A stretch of DNA of 64,000 nt, from assembly GCF_036785885.1 (NCBI RefSeq), contig NC_092312.1:19672001-19736000 (forward strand). The letters run 5' to 3'. Position numbers and translations under genes: made by a program. This DNA is from Coffea arabica. Lineage: Eukaryota; Streptophyta; Magnoliopsida; Gentianales; Rubiaceae. The notes under the pieces were generated by a model, which saw only the letters and a program-made list of their open reading frames with translations, was not told where the DNA came from and did no database searches. Shown piece after piece: positions 35,201-47,689 of this stretch (position 1 is its first letter; the number at the start of each line of letters is the position of its first letter).

Positions 35201-37196
35201 CACGCGCCATAAACGTGTAAGTGCCTAATATATGCATCTTAGATTTGCATTCACACCTTGATCTCATTCTCATTTAAAAATTCAACATAATTTCCTTGTG
35301 GATCAAAGTAGCCTCCTTCTCTCTCTTTTTCCAGATTAAAAGGTTCTATCTGGATCCCATCTTCAACAAATGTCTCATCATCCTGCAGAAAAGTAAGGTA
35401 GCATTAATGCCTACCCTTTTTGCCTTTCATATAAATATGCCTCTTATCTATACACTGGACAGAAAGGACCATGCATTTGAACTCATTCTATTTGGATAAG
35501 TTAGTTTTTTTTCCCCTATCAAGAAAAGAGTAGGAAATTCTGGAATTCAGGAAGACAACACGTATATCATAAAATGACATATTAAAAGCCTGCATGATCA
35601 GTCATGCGAACAACACGAGCAGGACTGCAGACAACAGAAAATATAATTAAATATCTGAAAGTGTCAGAAAGGTAGAGAGAGTTGAGGCAAGATACTAGTA
35701 CTCATTCACCAAAGCATGCTTCAATATTGGACAAAGAACTCTAAATCTCAAAAAGTTGGCAACAGTAACTCTAGTAAAAGTTCCAAACACTGTAAAAAAA
35801 GTAGGGGTAATTAATGGGAACATCAAAAAATGTTAGAACAGCATCATCTTTTCACTGTTAGATCATAGACCAATTATTTCTCCTCCGATGAGCCACATCT
35901 CTAAATACAGTTTAAAAGCACAATAGATAAATAGAAACAAAAAAATAATTGTACCAACATGGGAACAAATGCTTTAAAAAAATGCATCAATGCTTGCATA
36001 AGACCACAAGCCAAATGCCACAAAAAACCACACCTCATATTGGACTTCAGCCCTCATTATGTCAGGAAGCATTCCTCTATTTTCTTCATCAAGAAGGTCA
36101 GCTGCCATCTGACTTCGGCGCCTTCGCCGCTCCTTAGCCACAAGCTGAGGATCCTGCGAACGAACGGGGCCATCTTCACCAGGTTGGTCATCCACCACAT
36201 AATCCCCAGTCTTCACCTTTTTACCTTTTGGAAACCTGACCCTCTTCTGACTGCACATGAGACACATCTCAAAATCAATGCAAAATTCAAGAATACTAAA
36301 TAAAAAGCTATATGACCTGTGGAATTATGGTCAAGAACATATAATTTTTTCAAAAGAGTGACAAAAGCATCATTTGGCAGCCATAAGACCTATCCCTTTT
36401 TCAGGCTGTCCTTTACGATTATATATGACTCAAATTTGCAAATAAATGGGAAAAGTGAAAACGTCAGATATGCGTAGCACCATAATTCCTCCTTTGACAT
36501 GGTATAGAGCTACAGAAGCTCTAAACAATAACAAGCTTGACATATGCAAAATAAAGGGAATGAAGTCCCAGACTCTCCTCTCCAATCTCTAGCGGCAGGA
36601 AGGCTTCGAGAAAGGGGCAAAATAAACAAGATACTCGAGAATTAATGAGCCACATACAATTTCTCTCTCACCAATCCCCCACGAATAAGACAACTACTAA
36701 AAAGCCAAGTCAAACAAGATTAAAGATCAACTTCTTGCACTAATGATCATCTCCAAATAAGTTTCTCAATGAAAACACTGAACGAAACAGTGTTTTACTC
36801 AGCCTTTTAACTGCAAGCAACCTTCCCTCAACTCCAGAAGTTCTAAAACACTTTAAAAAACAATCCCTAATCACTCGAAATCAGTAACCTAACCAGACGT
36901 CTAGATTGCTGGGAACACCTATTGACACACAAACCGTATTAATTCAATCTACATGTTAAATTCTTTTCAAGCATATCAAGGAAAGAAGCAACCGTTATCA
37001 AAATACCTCAATCAACTAAGTATATATACCTTATTATCCCAAACCCAAAATTCAATCGGAATGGTGTCACCCAAAATTAGGGCTTCATATTTCTAATTCC
37101 AAACTATACGAGAGAGAGAGAGAGTTACGCGGGAGGCTTGTTGGATTGATCGTCGTCTTCCACAAAAGAGCGCTTGCGCGACGGCCCTTCTTCCAT
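32273..37196 (-). CDS. CD2BP2/LIN1-like U5 snRNP-associated protein
   Basis: Relative of human CD2BP2 (U5-52K) and yeast Lin1, a U5 snRNP assembly factor. Ten exons: 37196-37129, 36250-36034, 35382-35257, 35168-35016, 34399-34270, 34188-34147, 33712-33422, 33322-33280, 32506-32429 and 32339-32273; about 404 residues. The N-terminus is basic (MEEGPSRKRSF, KRVRFPKGKK). Conserved blocks follow: DDETFVEDGIQIEPFNLEKE, GGYFDPQGNYVEF, KDAWLDSID, SLEPGETVLQALRRLKG and LFDQLTEDAMMLMD. The end is a run of aromatic octamers (YVYDESSGYYYSSRLGYYYD, then SSGLYCYAASGQWFSYNEES), which looks like an OCRE motif, not the GYF domain of the human protein. A 33-nt ORF piece at 34871-34839 could be an exon by phase, but skipping it gives the conserved GETVLQALRRL join, so I left it out. 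Confidence 0.88.
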
Positions 37197-37258
37197 GGCT
37201 ACTCAAAAATACTCTGCTTGCTACGCTTCTCCACTTACCACTGGTCGTACCAAAAATT

Positions 37259-37288
37259 TCGAGAGAGAGAGAGAGAGAGAGAGAGAGA
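37259..37288. repeat. (GA)n microsatellite in the CD2BP2-like leader
   Basis: About 14 GA units just upstream of the minus-strand ATG, so a (TC)n tract in the mRNA leader. A shorter (AG)n run lies in the first intron at about 37110-37123. CT-rich leaders are common in plant housekeeping genes. Confidence 0.85.
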
Positions 37289-37512
37289 CGTTAGGAGAAT
37301 ATTACGGAAAGGCGGTGACGAAGCCGCATGAATGCTTAATTGGGCAGGCTCGGGTGCGGCAATTCGTGCTTATCGTAAAGCTTTATTAGATTGATTTTGT
37401 TCTGGACTAACTCCACTTTGCAGTTCACACCCTTAAATTGTACCGCATTTTCACTTTGCACCTTAAAGTTAATTTTAAACACTTTACATTTAAACTCTTA
37501 ATTTTAGACACA

Positions 37513-39440
37513 CTAGCATTTTAACCCATGCTATGCACAGGCTTATATGTCAAATCAAAATAACATTTGTATATATTTATATATTGTGGTACAGAATAAT
37601 TTTTATATATAGACTAAAAATTTTAAAGAAGTATATGCTTAACATGTTGAAAAAATTTTAATTTATAATGATTTATATGATAAAGGAATTGTTAATGCAT
37701 TTAAGGAAAGGGGTTAGGTTGGGTGGTAAGTTGAGAAGCATTTTCTTTAAAAAATCAATTTATCAATATCTGACAAAACATATTATGTTATACCTAACTA
37801 TCAAAACTTATAATATAAAAATTAAATTATAACCAATTTATTTTCTTCAGATTTTAGAAAAAAAAATTCTTTCTCCTATTTTGTGCCCCTAAAATTGTTG
37901 ACTGCATTTAGATTAGAATTTTTCATAAACTTTAACATATATTTTTTAAAAAATCTCTGTAATATGTGTTTTTAGAGTTCTCAAAATTCGACTTTCGTAC
38001 CTTCTATCTTGCTACCACTCTCTTTATTATTTTTTTGTCATCTCTGTCATATTCCTTTCTTCTTCTCCCTTTTCTCCGCCCTTCATTGTAACCCACATTT
38101 CTTCTTTAACCTTTCTCACCACTCTTAAACTGCTCACTATTTCCTTCCCTTCCCCTACCGAACCTCTAGATTCATATTCCTACAACTCAATATATTTAAC
38201 TTTACCTACCCTAATGAAAATATAAAATTAAAAATTGATTACAATGGTTGCAATTATAAATATCTACAAATAGAAATGTAAAACTAATAATATCTATAAT
38301 ACCCTCAAGTACAACAATCAATATATATATGTATATATATTAACATAATACATATTTACATATGAAGACAGCAATAGGAATACATAAAATAATTAGTGAT
38401 ACCAAAAGTTTATCCTTAGTATTTGGATTTTGCACTCTTATTCAAATCTAATCAGGAACAATTTTTGGGTCAAATATATACAAATTAAGTAGTATTTTAG
38501 GGTGGTCGATTGTTTTGTATCTTTCTCTTAAACTGTAATGTTACTTTTAAAAATTTTTTGCTAGAATTGGTGTTGTTGTTATCATTATTTTTTTTTTTAT
38601 CAAAAATGAATATTTCAAATCAAAATTTCCACATTAAAAGGCCAGTAGTACTTTACTTTTTATTTAATGATTTCATACTTTAGATTCCATGAATGGTACC
38701 ATTCTTGACTTTTTAATTCCACGACATTATTTCCTTTTTGTTGAGTATTTAATTTTGCCCTTTTACTTAGGATTATTAAGGTAAAAGATAAATTGTTGTC
38801 ATTTACTGTTTTACTTTTACTAAATTTGGCAATGTTTTTGTCTTTATTTACCCTCCCGCTAATAAACTACAAACCAAATTTCTATGTAAGTGGAGTCACT
38901 TCTTATTTATTTAAATTAAAAAGGCATGAAAGCCACTTCTTACTTAGGAAAATGTTATTTGCACTCTATTTTTTATTATTTGCACTCCCACCATTTGTTT
39001 TATCATATAATCTAATGAATGAAAACTATAATATCAAAATGATTGTGGAAGTGTGAATAACAAAAATGAGAGTGCAAATAACATTTCCCTTTATTAAAAT
39101 TAAGAAGACATGAAAAGAGGTTATATTTGTTATCTCTTCTTAAGAAGACATGAAAGCATGGCCTTCATTGGAGTAGAATCGTAAATAATGCATGGCAATT
39201 GGGAATGTGATGAGTTAAAGTTCAAACAGAATAACATGCACATTAACTAACATTTTGAAATGAAATAATTTTAAAAAATAACCAACAATTTCAAATGTGA
39301 AGAGTAGATGCAAAAGTTGAGAAGAATATATTTTATAAATTAAATTAAATGTGAAATGCTAGAAAAATGGAACTTGGGAGTGGGAAGCTGTGTGGATGCT
39401 TGTTGCGGAAAATCCTTTCTCAAGTTTATATAGATATAGA
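37513..39440 (-). mobile_element. Small non-autonomous Helitron 3
   Basis: The left edge reads CTAGCATTTTAACCCATGC then TATGCACAGG. On the minus strand this is a decayed hairpin followed by CTAG, the Helitron 3' end. The right edge on the minus strand starts TCTATATCTATATAAAC, a typical Helitron 5' end. The flanking bases are A and T. Length 1.93 kb, AT-rich, no Rep/helicase ORF. It differs from the large pair at 7.7-21.4 kb in both termini, so it is another family. Confidence 0.75.
38947..39089. mobile_element. 143-bp foldback MITE nested in Helitron 3
   Basis: Ends GGAAAATGTTATTTGCACTC and GAGTGCAAATAACATTTCC form an inverted repeat extending imperfectly to about 45 bp per arm, so almost the whole element can fold back. 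The left flank is TTA and the right flank TTTA, compatible with a 3-bp TTA target duplication as in PIF/Harbinger MITEs, but not proven. Confidence 0.75.
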
Positions 39441-39899
39441 TTGCACTTTAGTTTTTAGACACTTTGCACCCATTGAACTCAGATAGTTGGACAAGAATTT
39501 GGAAAAATACCTTTTTACTGTTTGCTTAAAATAAATTACAAACAAAAAAAATTTATTGGAGTTTTAAAATTAGAAGAAAAGCTTGTATAACTACCACTGT
39601 TTAAGGACTACCTTGTAGACATGGGTAGATCCTACATTACAGTGCTTTACTTCCATAAAATTTGACCTTCATGTGCTTGTTACTTTTTTTTAGCTATCTT
39701 TTGAATTTAACTAGGCATTATTTGGTCACCGGGCACACCAAATGTCACGATAGTTTAGTTATTTTCTATACTTTATTTATCTTTTTTTTTTATTATATGG
39801 AGAAGAGATGTTGCAATAATTGATTGTGTATAATTGTGCATTGCTGTGTTTATTCTTTCAATTGTCTCCTCCGCCCATAAATATACAAAATGATTTTCT

Positions 39900-40034
39900 C
39901 CTTTAAGGAAAATATTTTTTTTTTCTAAAAAATTGATGAATAGTATTTTTCCACTCGCTCCATGATGACTCAATCCCTTGACCTCTTAGTTTCAACAGAT
40001 GGAGCATCTAACCAATAAGCCTTTAAGGAAAATA
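39900..40034 (-). mobile_element. Short tRNA-headed SINE with 15-bp target duplication
   Basis: A perfect direct repeat CCTTTAAGGAAAATA flanks the insert (39900-39914 and 40020-40034). The 105-bp insert on the minus strand starts GCTTATTGGTTAGATGC (A-box-like), has GGTCAAGGGATTGAGTC (B-box-like, resembling a tRNA T arm) and ends in an A-rich tail next to the target repeat. These are the hallmarks of retroposition by LINE machinery. Confidence 0.85.
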
Positions 40035-40875
40035 ATGTTTTACTTTCTGAATGTAAATCAAATTTCGTTTCCATCTAGTCTTAGTTTGCAGACTTGTAGA
40101 CTTTCCCAAGCTCAAATTGGGAAGTTCATATCATAAAAGCAGTACATTATGGATGTCACTTGCCAGCGTTCCTCAATTGACTCAGACTTATCTTAGTTTT
40201 AGGATGTCTTGACGATATGTTTTTTTTACTTTCAATAGTATACATGTATTAGCATTCAGCCTTGGCGCCCGTCATCAGAAAGACTTTTTCAGCACATGAA
40301 TGGAGTGTTGGAGGGCTGACCCAACACTTTCACAGAAAGATTGTGCAGTATGTAGAAGTTCAACTAGAGGTGCTGCTGCATCATTTCTTTACTTGACATT
40401 TCTCAAAATAGTCAGCTGTAGCATTCTTAACCTCATGTTCAAGACCGTATCTCTTGTTCCTGCTCTAGTGGAACTACCCACCTGCATCACAAATCTCATT
40501 GTAGCACAAAAATTTACTGATAAAGTAGCCAATTCCTCAATTTAGGGGGAGAAAAAGATAAAAAGGGGAGTGCATAACAATCTCCAGACAAGGAGCAACA
40601 ATGAATTATGTTATTGGACCAATAACAATCACGAAAACAATAGCCATCTAGGCACTAGTGGCATACTAGGATCGTGGAAGTCAACCAGGTTAATAAGATG
40701 TTAAGCAGAATAGAGTAGTTTTTGGAAAATGGAGAACGGTTATATTTTCAGAATTACTTCCCCAGAACTCCTTCCAAGAATTTGTAATATACATGAAGAG
40801 ACGTATACAGACATCCTGCTATTCGTTTCCCAGCAAAGAATGAACAACATACTGGAGTGATTAGATGGATCTTAA
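40035..40875. other. Flank and 3' UTR of the coiled-coil gene
   Basis: No gene recognised. The right part is the likely 3' UTR of the minus-strand gene that ends at 40876. The 81-codon ORF at 40300-40545 has no family signature. Confidence 0.45.
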
Positions 40876-43800
40876 TCATTTGAGTGACTCTCTGCCTCCG
40901 AGTGTCTGAATTATAGCTTCTAGGAGCTTAATTTCATTGTCCCGCTTAGAAATTTCTTCTTGCTTTGCTCGCAACTCTTCCATGTGCAATTCAAATACTT
41001 CTGCAAAAGAGAAACATATTAGGGTGAAAGCAACTGTCACAAGCAGATCTTATAACTACAAGATTTAGTATTGCGTGACAAAGAGAAACTTCTCTCAAAT
41101 TTGTTAGCTAATAGTCTTGAAATTAAATAGGAAATAACATGGCCATCACCAAAATTGCAGAAAGACCTAAATAACTCTCTGAAGGCTGGGGCCAGAAGAA
41201 TAGAAAACTGATGCAAGGTATGCACAACAGGAGATGACCAAATCAGCTAAAGCCTGCTCCAGACTGTTATTGGGTCTAAAACAGTAGATGATGCAGTTCA
41301 CCTTCACCTTCCCATGCAGTTATTTCCAAGTATTGCACTCATTACTTTTAACATCAACATACTGAAGCAGCATTGCATGTAGCCCAACGTCAATTAAAAG
41401 GCAGGAACACGCACTAGGCTAGCTCTTTGTGACTTTTGGGAAAGCATTTAGATTTTTAGCCTATTAAAATCCAATTTTAGAAAGAGAGAAAAGTCAGGGT
41501 TCATCTGAGACAGACAAAGGAAGCAACTTATAAAAATATCTAGAATTACTTTAGGATCTCAACAAGAAAGTTCACTGCACAAAGGCTCAAAGCAAAGATA
41601 CTACAAGATGGAGAAGCAATTTAGTTTTCAACTTACTCCATCATTACATGATCTGACCATAAATTCGGGATAGGTTTTGGAAAACCTGATTATGTAGCCA
41701 TTCCCCCAAGCATGAGAATAGTATGGGGTATTTATTTGCTGAGACTGTATAAGACATAAATCAGAAAAACTTAACCAACTTAACCCTAATGAATAATTAC
41801 TACAAAGACCTTTTAATCTGAAGATTGTAGGTGGAAATATTGCAAATGAGACGAAAGTTTTACAATATGAACTTCCATCAGATGCAGATGCCCATGTAAC
41901 ACCAAAAGTTTCCACCGATCAAGATTGCATAATAAGCAGGCTTTTAAAGTACTGTCAAAGTCCCAACAACACAAGCAATCACCCCAACATAACCAGAGTT
42001 CTTCAATAATATAGGACAAATGCACTAGGAAAAGGTAAAGAAATAGATGTAAACTTTTATTAGAACTTATGTTATGACCACAGTTTATTTTGGTCAAGAA
42101 TCTCCTAGAACATGATTGATTCCATTTCTCTTCTTTAATGATGCATAAGGTGCTTATTCCACACTACAGGAGAGAAAAGAAAATGTACTTGTAGTGTTCT
42201 CAAGCTCTCTCGTAACCTCCAAAGCACGTAGTTCGGCAGCTTTCTGTGCTGCCTCAGCCTGTCTTTTTTCATTTCGTGCACGGGCTGCAGCAGATATGGC
42301 AGCATCTAACTCCCGTTCCAAGGTCTCAACTCTTTGTTCAAGAACCTGCCATTTCAAAACAGCCCTTCAATATGCTCACCTCAGTCAGAATTTCAGTCTT
42401 TTAATAGAATTAAAAGCTGATCATTATTTGTAGTTGGAACTTGGAACACAAGGATTTGAAACTAGATTTTTCAGCAATGAACTTCATAGAGATATAAAAC
42501 TCCATGGCCTTTATCCATAATCATAACAAACCAATAATAACACAAGGTAATCAAACAATGAAGTATATGGTTTGGTCTATGAGAAATTTGCAAGAATGTA
42601 CACATTTTCAAACAACCTAGTGTTATTTTGAATCACATGACTTATGGAATAAAAGTGTATACTTAGTATACTTTCCTTTGAAGTATTTGTTCTATCGAGA
42701 ATTCCTTTCATGCTAGTCTGAATGGCCAGTGACCCATACATGTCAGTTGATCAGGGCCAAACTGATCTGTAACCTTCAGTTTTGTGCATTATGATCCACC
42801 TAAAGCATCGTGTCTTTCGGATTCTCTTACATTTATTGAAGATCCTTGCTTCAGAAAATTAAATTACTCTTCAAATAGCAAAGAACAATATCACTTTAAA
42901 GTGTACCCATTGTAATCCTTTTATGATCAAGTTGGCTTCTAAATCAGTATCAACCCCAGTAACAATTGATACATTTTCTTCTTCTTTTTTTCCTCTTATG
43001 CGGCAATAGGTACATGTTGCTCTAACTATAATATATAATAGTGCACAGATTTATGCGCTCTTTGCTGTGCCAAGCACTTGAATTTTACATCTGATTGCAG
43101 CCTGAAGCTGTATAAATCTCACAAGCAACAAAAGCATGCAATCCGACATCTATGTAACAACATTGAATAATATAACTAAAAGATACAGCTTGAACGCAGA
43201 AAACAAACTATACTAAGTCTGGTTTAGAAGCTTATACTGACCAAAATCAACAGCTCTAGTGCAGACAAGTGGAGATCACCTCAATACCATGTCAATAACT
43301 AAATCAATCATCAACGTAAGGAACAAAAAGCCAAAAAAACTCCAATTATAACCATCCCATTTATGAAGCAGAAGAAAAAAAAAACAAATAAATGAAAAGG
43401 AATATCGCAGTAAAATTGCCCGACAACAGTAGGTGAACGTAGTCAATTAAAAAAACAAACATTCAATCTTTCCAGCACTCCAATAAGATATATTCAGTGA
43501 ATTAGAACAAAATCTGAGATACTTTAGCTCAAATATCATATAAATAAATTCTAAACGAAAGCAGTTTTCCAACAAAACATACCAAATCAAGGAGAACCCA
43601 GAATAAAATTAGTCAAATACTGCATGAATATTCAAAGAATCCAATAATATAGAGTAGATAAGATTAATCAAATTGATAATGGTAGCCAAAGAAGTGCCTT
43701 GATAGTTCGAGCTTGCTCAGAGCTGAGAGAGGCTTTGGCGAAAGTCTCTTCGTCAACATATACAGCCTTCTTCATTAGTAGCTTCTGAAGTGAATCGAGA

Positions 43801-43883
43801 TTAGCCGCTATCTCTGATAAATTCGTGATCGCTGCAGTCCATCTCTCGCTTCCTTTCGCCTTTTCCTTGTCTCTTTCTTCCAT
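40876..43883 (-). CDS. Small plant coiled-coil protein of unknown function
   Basis: 155 residues from three exons: 43883-43698, 42345-42189 and 41000-40876. The protein begins MEERDKEKAKGSERWTAAIT, then LDSLQKLLMKKAVYVDEETF and SSEQARTIK. Two long charged helices follow, VLEQRVETLERELDAAIS to ALEVTRELENT, and then VFELHMEELRAKQEEISK to the end TLGGRESLK. Heptad-like spacing of Leu/Val/Ile with Glu/Arg/Lys indicates a coiled coil over about residues 60-145. I recognise no catalytic motif, signal peptide or membrane segment. The first intron appears to use a GC donor (CAAG|GCACTT) with a normal AG acceptor. An in-frame ATG at 43997 would add 38 residues, but the shorter start is more natural. 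It looks like a conserved plant protein, but I cannot name it. Confidence 0.82.
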
Positions 43884-43956
43884 TTTTTCGAAGTCTTCTG
43901 AAGCCTTGGCAACTACCCTGCAAGAACCCGATGAAAATATGAAATCCCTTCCTCTG

Positions 43957-43973
43957 GAGAACGACGCCGTTTC
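43957..43973 (-). promoter_or_regulatory. ACGGCGTCGTT motif upstream of the coiled-coil gene
   Basis: On the minus strand, AAACGGCGTCGTTC lies about 80 bp before the chosen ATG. A near-identical motif (AACGGCGTCGTATC) lies at 31447-31458, about 115 bp upstream of the estimated 5' end of the NRPE7 leader exon and in the same orientation relative to its gene. Probably a core-promoter or leader motif. Confidence 0.5.
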
Positions 43974-44138
43974 CTTTCTAGACCGATTTCCCAACAAGCT
44001 TCAACTACTTATCCTTTTTCTTTTTTTTTTTTTTTTGATAACGTAAAATTTCCTCAGTGACTTATTATGCCGTATTACATTTTCAGAAAATTTTATTCGT
44101 TACTGATGTCCATTTCTCTCGTACATTTCTAAGTTGTA

Positions 44139-44930
44139 ACCATAGTTATTAAACCCGGCCCAGAGGGGAACCCGGCGAAAGAGGTGGGTGAACGGGTTAC
44201 TGGTTCAACCAGTGGGTGAGTGGTTCAACCGGTGGGTCACGAAATATATTTAAATATTATATTTTATAATTTTTGATATGATTAAAACTATAATAAATTA
44301 TGTCATAGTAAATGCTCAATTAGTCTAATTTATTATAGAATCATTAATTCTTATAAGAATTAACAAAATCTAAATTCAATTAGTAATCCATCAAATTTCA
44401 AGAATAAAATTTTATCTAAGTATAATTATCTAGTTTATTTATGAATTTTAAATGCAAAAAATTATTAGGAACGATATTTGCCTTTAGAATGAATTATGTG
44501 ATATGTTATTTTTTAAATTCATTTCATAATTTATAGAGCCAGGAGAGTAATAAAATTTATTAAAAGATTCCAAATAAATTAGGTTTTGGAAAATTAAAAT
44601 AAGAATAAGTCTAATATATAATAAAAAAAGACTAAATGTTAAACTAGTGAGCTGTTGGTGTAGCGGTTGTTGCATTTCTTTAAATACAGAAGGTCGTTGG
44701 TTTCGAAGCGTCACTACAGCATCTTCCAAATATTTTTAACATGCAAACCCGGCGGATTCCTACAAAACCGGACGGTTCTCCGGGTTTGATCGGTTGAACC
44801 GTCGATCCGTTGAAAAGTCAACGGGTCAATTGTCAAAACGATCTAATTAGCGAACCGGTCCGGCTCAATGGCCGGTTCACCAGGTTGACCGGTCGAACCG
44901 CCGGACGGGGCCGGATTTAATAACTATGGT
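44139..44930. mobile_element. MITE with ACCATAGTTATTAAA termini
   Basis: Inverted ends ACCATAGTTATTAAACCCGG and CCGGATTTAATAACTATGGT (one mismatch over this stretch) bound about 790 bp. The subterminal zones are rich in CCGGTTGAACC/GGTTCAACC words in both orientations. No transposase ORF. I could not settle the target duplication, so the superfamily is open. Confidence 0.8.
44650..44725 (+). other. tRNA-like segment inside the MITE
   Basis: TTGGTGTAGCGG (44655-44666) resembles the Pol III A box and GGTTTCGAAGC (44699-44709) the B box, 33 nt apart. This is the spacing found in tRNA genes. It does not fold into a proper cloverleaf by eye, so it is a tRNA-derived relic, not a tRNA gene. Confidence 0.45.
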
Positions 44931-45916
44931 TCTAACCTTAAAGTAAATTGACCCCCTAAAAGAAGAAAGTTCTGGTGACTGCTTTTAAACATTTTAAAAG
45001 TTATTATGAAAGTCACATTTACTTGCACCCAAAAAAATAAAAATAAAAGAAAGTTCGACTTACACATGTTCCCTCTTCTTATGGGGAATTCTTATTATGC
45101 TTATTGGATAATAAGCATTTTCCCTTTTGTTTATGAAGCTGTTGATGGTATGCTATTGGATAGTCATATTGCATGATAACAAAAAAGAAACAAATATTAT
45201 GCTTATTTCTTGTTAGCTAATTATATATAGTCAACATGGAGACTAAAACAAATCTCATATAAAACATCTCCAATTGCACTAGGGCGGATTTACAAACGAC
45301 TAAAATGGAGAGAAATGTGCAAAGTTGTTGCAAGGATCAGCGGATATATCCTCATTGTCAACTTAACCCATATATTGACTAAATCAATAATACATTTGAG
45401 ATTATTTATTTTGCAATTAAATTAAATGCTTGAACTTAATAGATAAAATGAAAATACATGTAGAGTGAAAAATGTTCAAGAATTCTTGAAGATTGAAAAA
45501 GTCGTAAGGTTAAATAAGTAAAATAATAAAATTTTGGCTTAATTTAGTTAACTTCAGTAAATAAAACAAGAAAAAATTTAACACAAAATGGTTAAATGCA
45601 TTAATAATTAAGTAAAAAGACATTTATACCGTTAAATTAGCAATTATTAGAAACAACGCCGAAAAGAAATCTTATTTTTTGTTTTCTAAAAATGCATTTA
45701 AAAATAGGATTCAACCATTTGACAAAAAAAAAACAAGTAGAATAATGCAAATAAGGGTAAAATTAGAACTTTTAATATTTTTCAATAGTGAAAGTTTTTT
45801 TTTTTACCTTCCCTCTCTCCCCTACTATTAGAAAACATAATATTAGAAAAAACTACAAATCAAACCAAACACTAAAGGGCTTAATATATCTAAGCTTAGA
45901 CAAAATGGTTTAAAGC

Positions 45917-47003
45917 AATGTTTTAAAACTTGGATCGGACAGTGACTCGGTCGAACCCAAGGGTCAGGGGTCAATGGATTCAATTCGGGTCGAACCCATC
46001 TAAGAACCAGGTGATGTCATCATGATGCTATAAATATATAATAATTTTATATAACATATATTAAACTTTATTTCCAAACATCCTATAATTCAATACCCTT
46101 TGAACCTAACTCAAATTTAATGTTTAGAAGCTGCAAATAATTGATAAGCTTAGAACTAAATTTGTAAGACCTATTTGAAGAAGTAAAGAAATTAAAGCTA
46201 CAGTTGAAACTCTAGAAAAACTTATAGGAGCAATTGTTTAAAATATTTGGGGGTCAAAACAGAATAATAGAAAATTTTATTAAACATTCACTTCATTAAC
46301 CTAGCAATACCGTCTCTCGGCCTCTTCGTCCTCCGATGAGGAGCAACAAATGCATTATTGAGGAAATGGCATGCCAAATAGTGAAGCCGGCAAAGGTTGG
46401 CTTGGATGAGCCTTAGGGGTGGGTTCATATGATTAGGACCACACTTTGTTCTAAAAACATTAAAGAGTTACTGTTTTTCCGATGAATTCCATCTTTTTCC
46501 GTTTTTTCATTCTTGTTCTGGGTCTCTTTTTTTATCAATCTCTTTTTTTGCTTTTAATCTTTTTCTTTTTTTCTTCCATTACCAGAAGAAAATATCATAT
46601 CATCTTATTATTTACATTCTTTCCTCTCATGTTTTTCAAGTTCTTGATTCAAAACTTAAATCAACATTTTTTTTCCTTTTTATTCTCCCTCTCTCTTTCT
46701 TACTTTTTCTTTTGATTTTCGAATTTTAATGTTAGATCTGTAGTAGATCTTGCTTGATATTCAATTAAGCTTGATTTATATTTTTTTTCTTCAATGTAAT
46801 TTAGCAAAATAAAAAAGTAAAAAATAGAAAGCCAGCCAAAAAAAAAAAAAGTTTACCTCAAAAAAAGAAAAAGGGAAACCCAGTTCCGACTGGTTTAATG
46901 GTTTTCAACTTAAACCTAGGTTTGACCGAGTTTTTGTTAGGCAGGTTTTGGAGAGGCTCGGACCAGATGCCTGGTTGATTCCCCGTTCAACCGGGTTTAA
47001 AGT
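45917..47003. repeat. Probable diverged DNA-transposon repeat
   Basis: The left end TGTTTTAAAACTTGGATCGG with GGTCGAACCC, and the right end GTTCAACCGGGTTTAAAG, are opposed and belong to the same word family as the MITE at 44139-44930. The interior is AT-rich with a T-rich ORF (46482-46715) that is not a gene. Borders are uncertain. Confidence 0.45.
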
Positions 47004-47689
47004 TTATGTATATCAAATCAATCAGTATATACATTTGAAACTAGTGACGAAGGGATGAAGAATGTACGTGTAAGAATTAAATTGATAAACTCTCTCTCTC
47101 TCTCTCTCTCAATAAACCTTTCAACTCCCAACTATTAGATCGACGATTCAAAAGAACTCTAAAAGTCCTCCCATAGTCACTGGACCAACCTTAATGACCG
47201 AGAAGTTGTATCATTTATGTAAACAAGTAATAAAAAAAATGTGGTTTAATTTTATAAAATTCAATACATAAGAAAAAAAAGAATCACATGCTACACTATA
47301 CTTTGTATACAAAATTTAAAACATGTGGTTGATTAAAAAACCTAATACACTTATTGAAAAACTGAATAGTAAAAATATGTTTAAAAAATATCAATACTTC
47401 AAAAAAATTAAACAATAAAAATGCCTTTAACAAATATAAATTTGGAACTCGTAATCCTTACTGGTTCATGTATACATACAATACATACTTTTCCAAAAAA
47501 AGAAAACACTAGATACTTTTCCTACTTAACATGGTCAGATATCTATATTCTTGTCACCAACTTATTTTAACATCACAACTTCATTAGGGACACCAAAAAA
47601 AAAAAAAAACCTATTGAGATATAATGTTCTGAAGAAAGCAAAATATGCATCATGATAAATTTTGGAATTGGAATTGGATGCATGTTACC

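Noticed and set aside
44650-44725. A functional tRNA gene
   Set aside because: Only the A- and B-box-like words are present; acceptor and anticodon stems do not pair.
46482-46715. 77-codon Phe/Leu-rich ORF resembling a membrane peptide
   Set aside because: Product of T-rich sequence inside a repeat.
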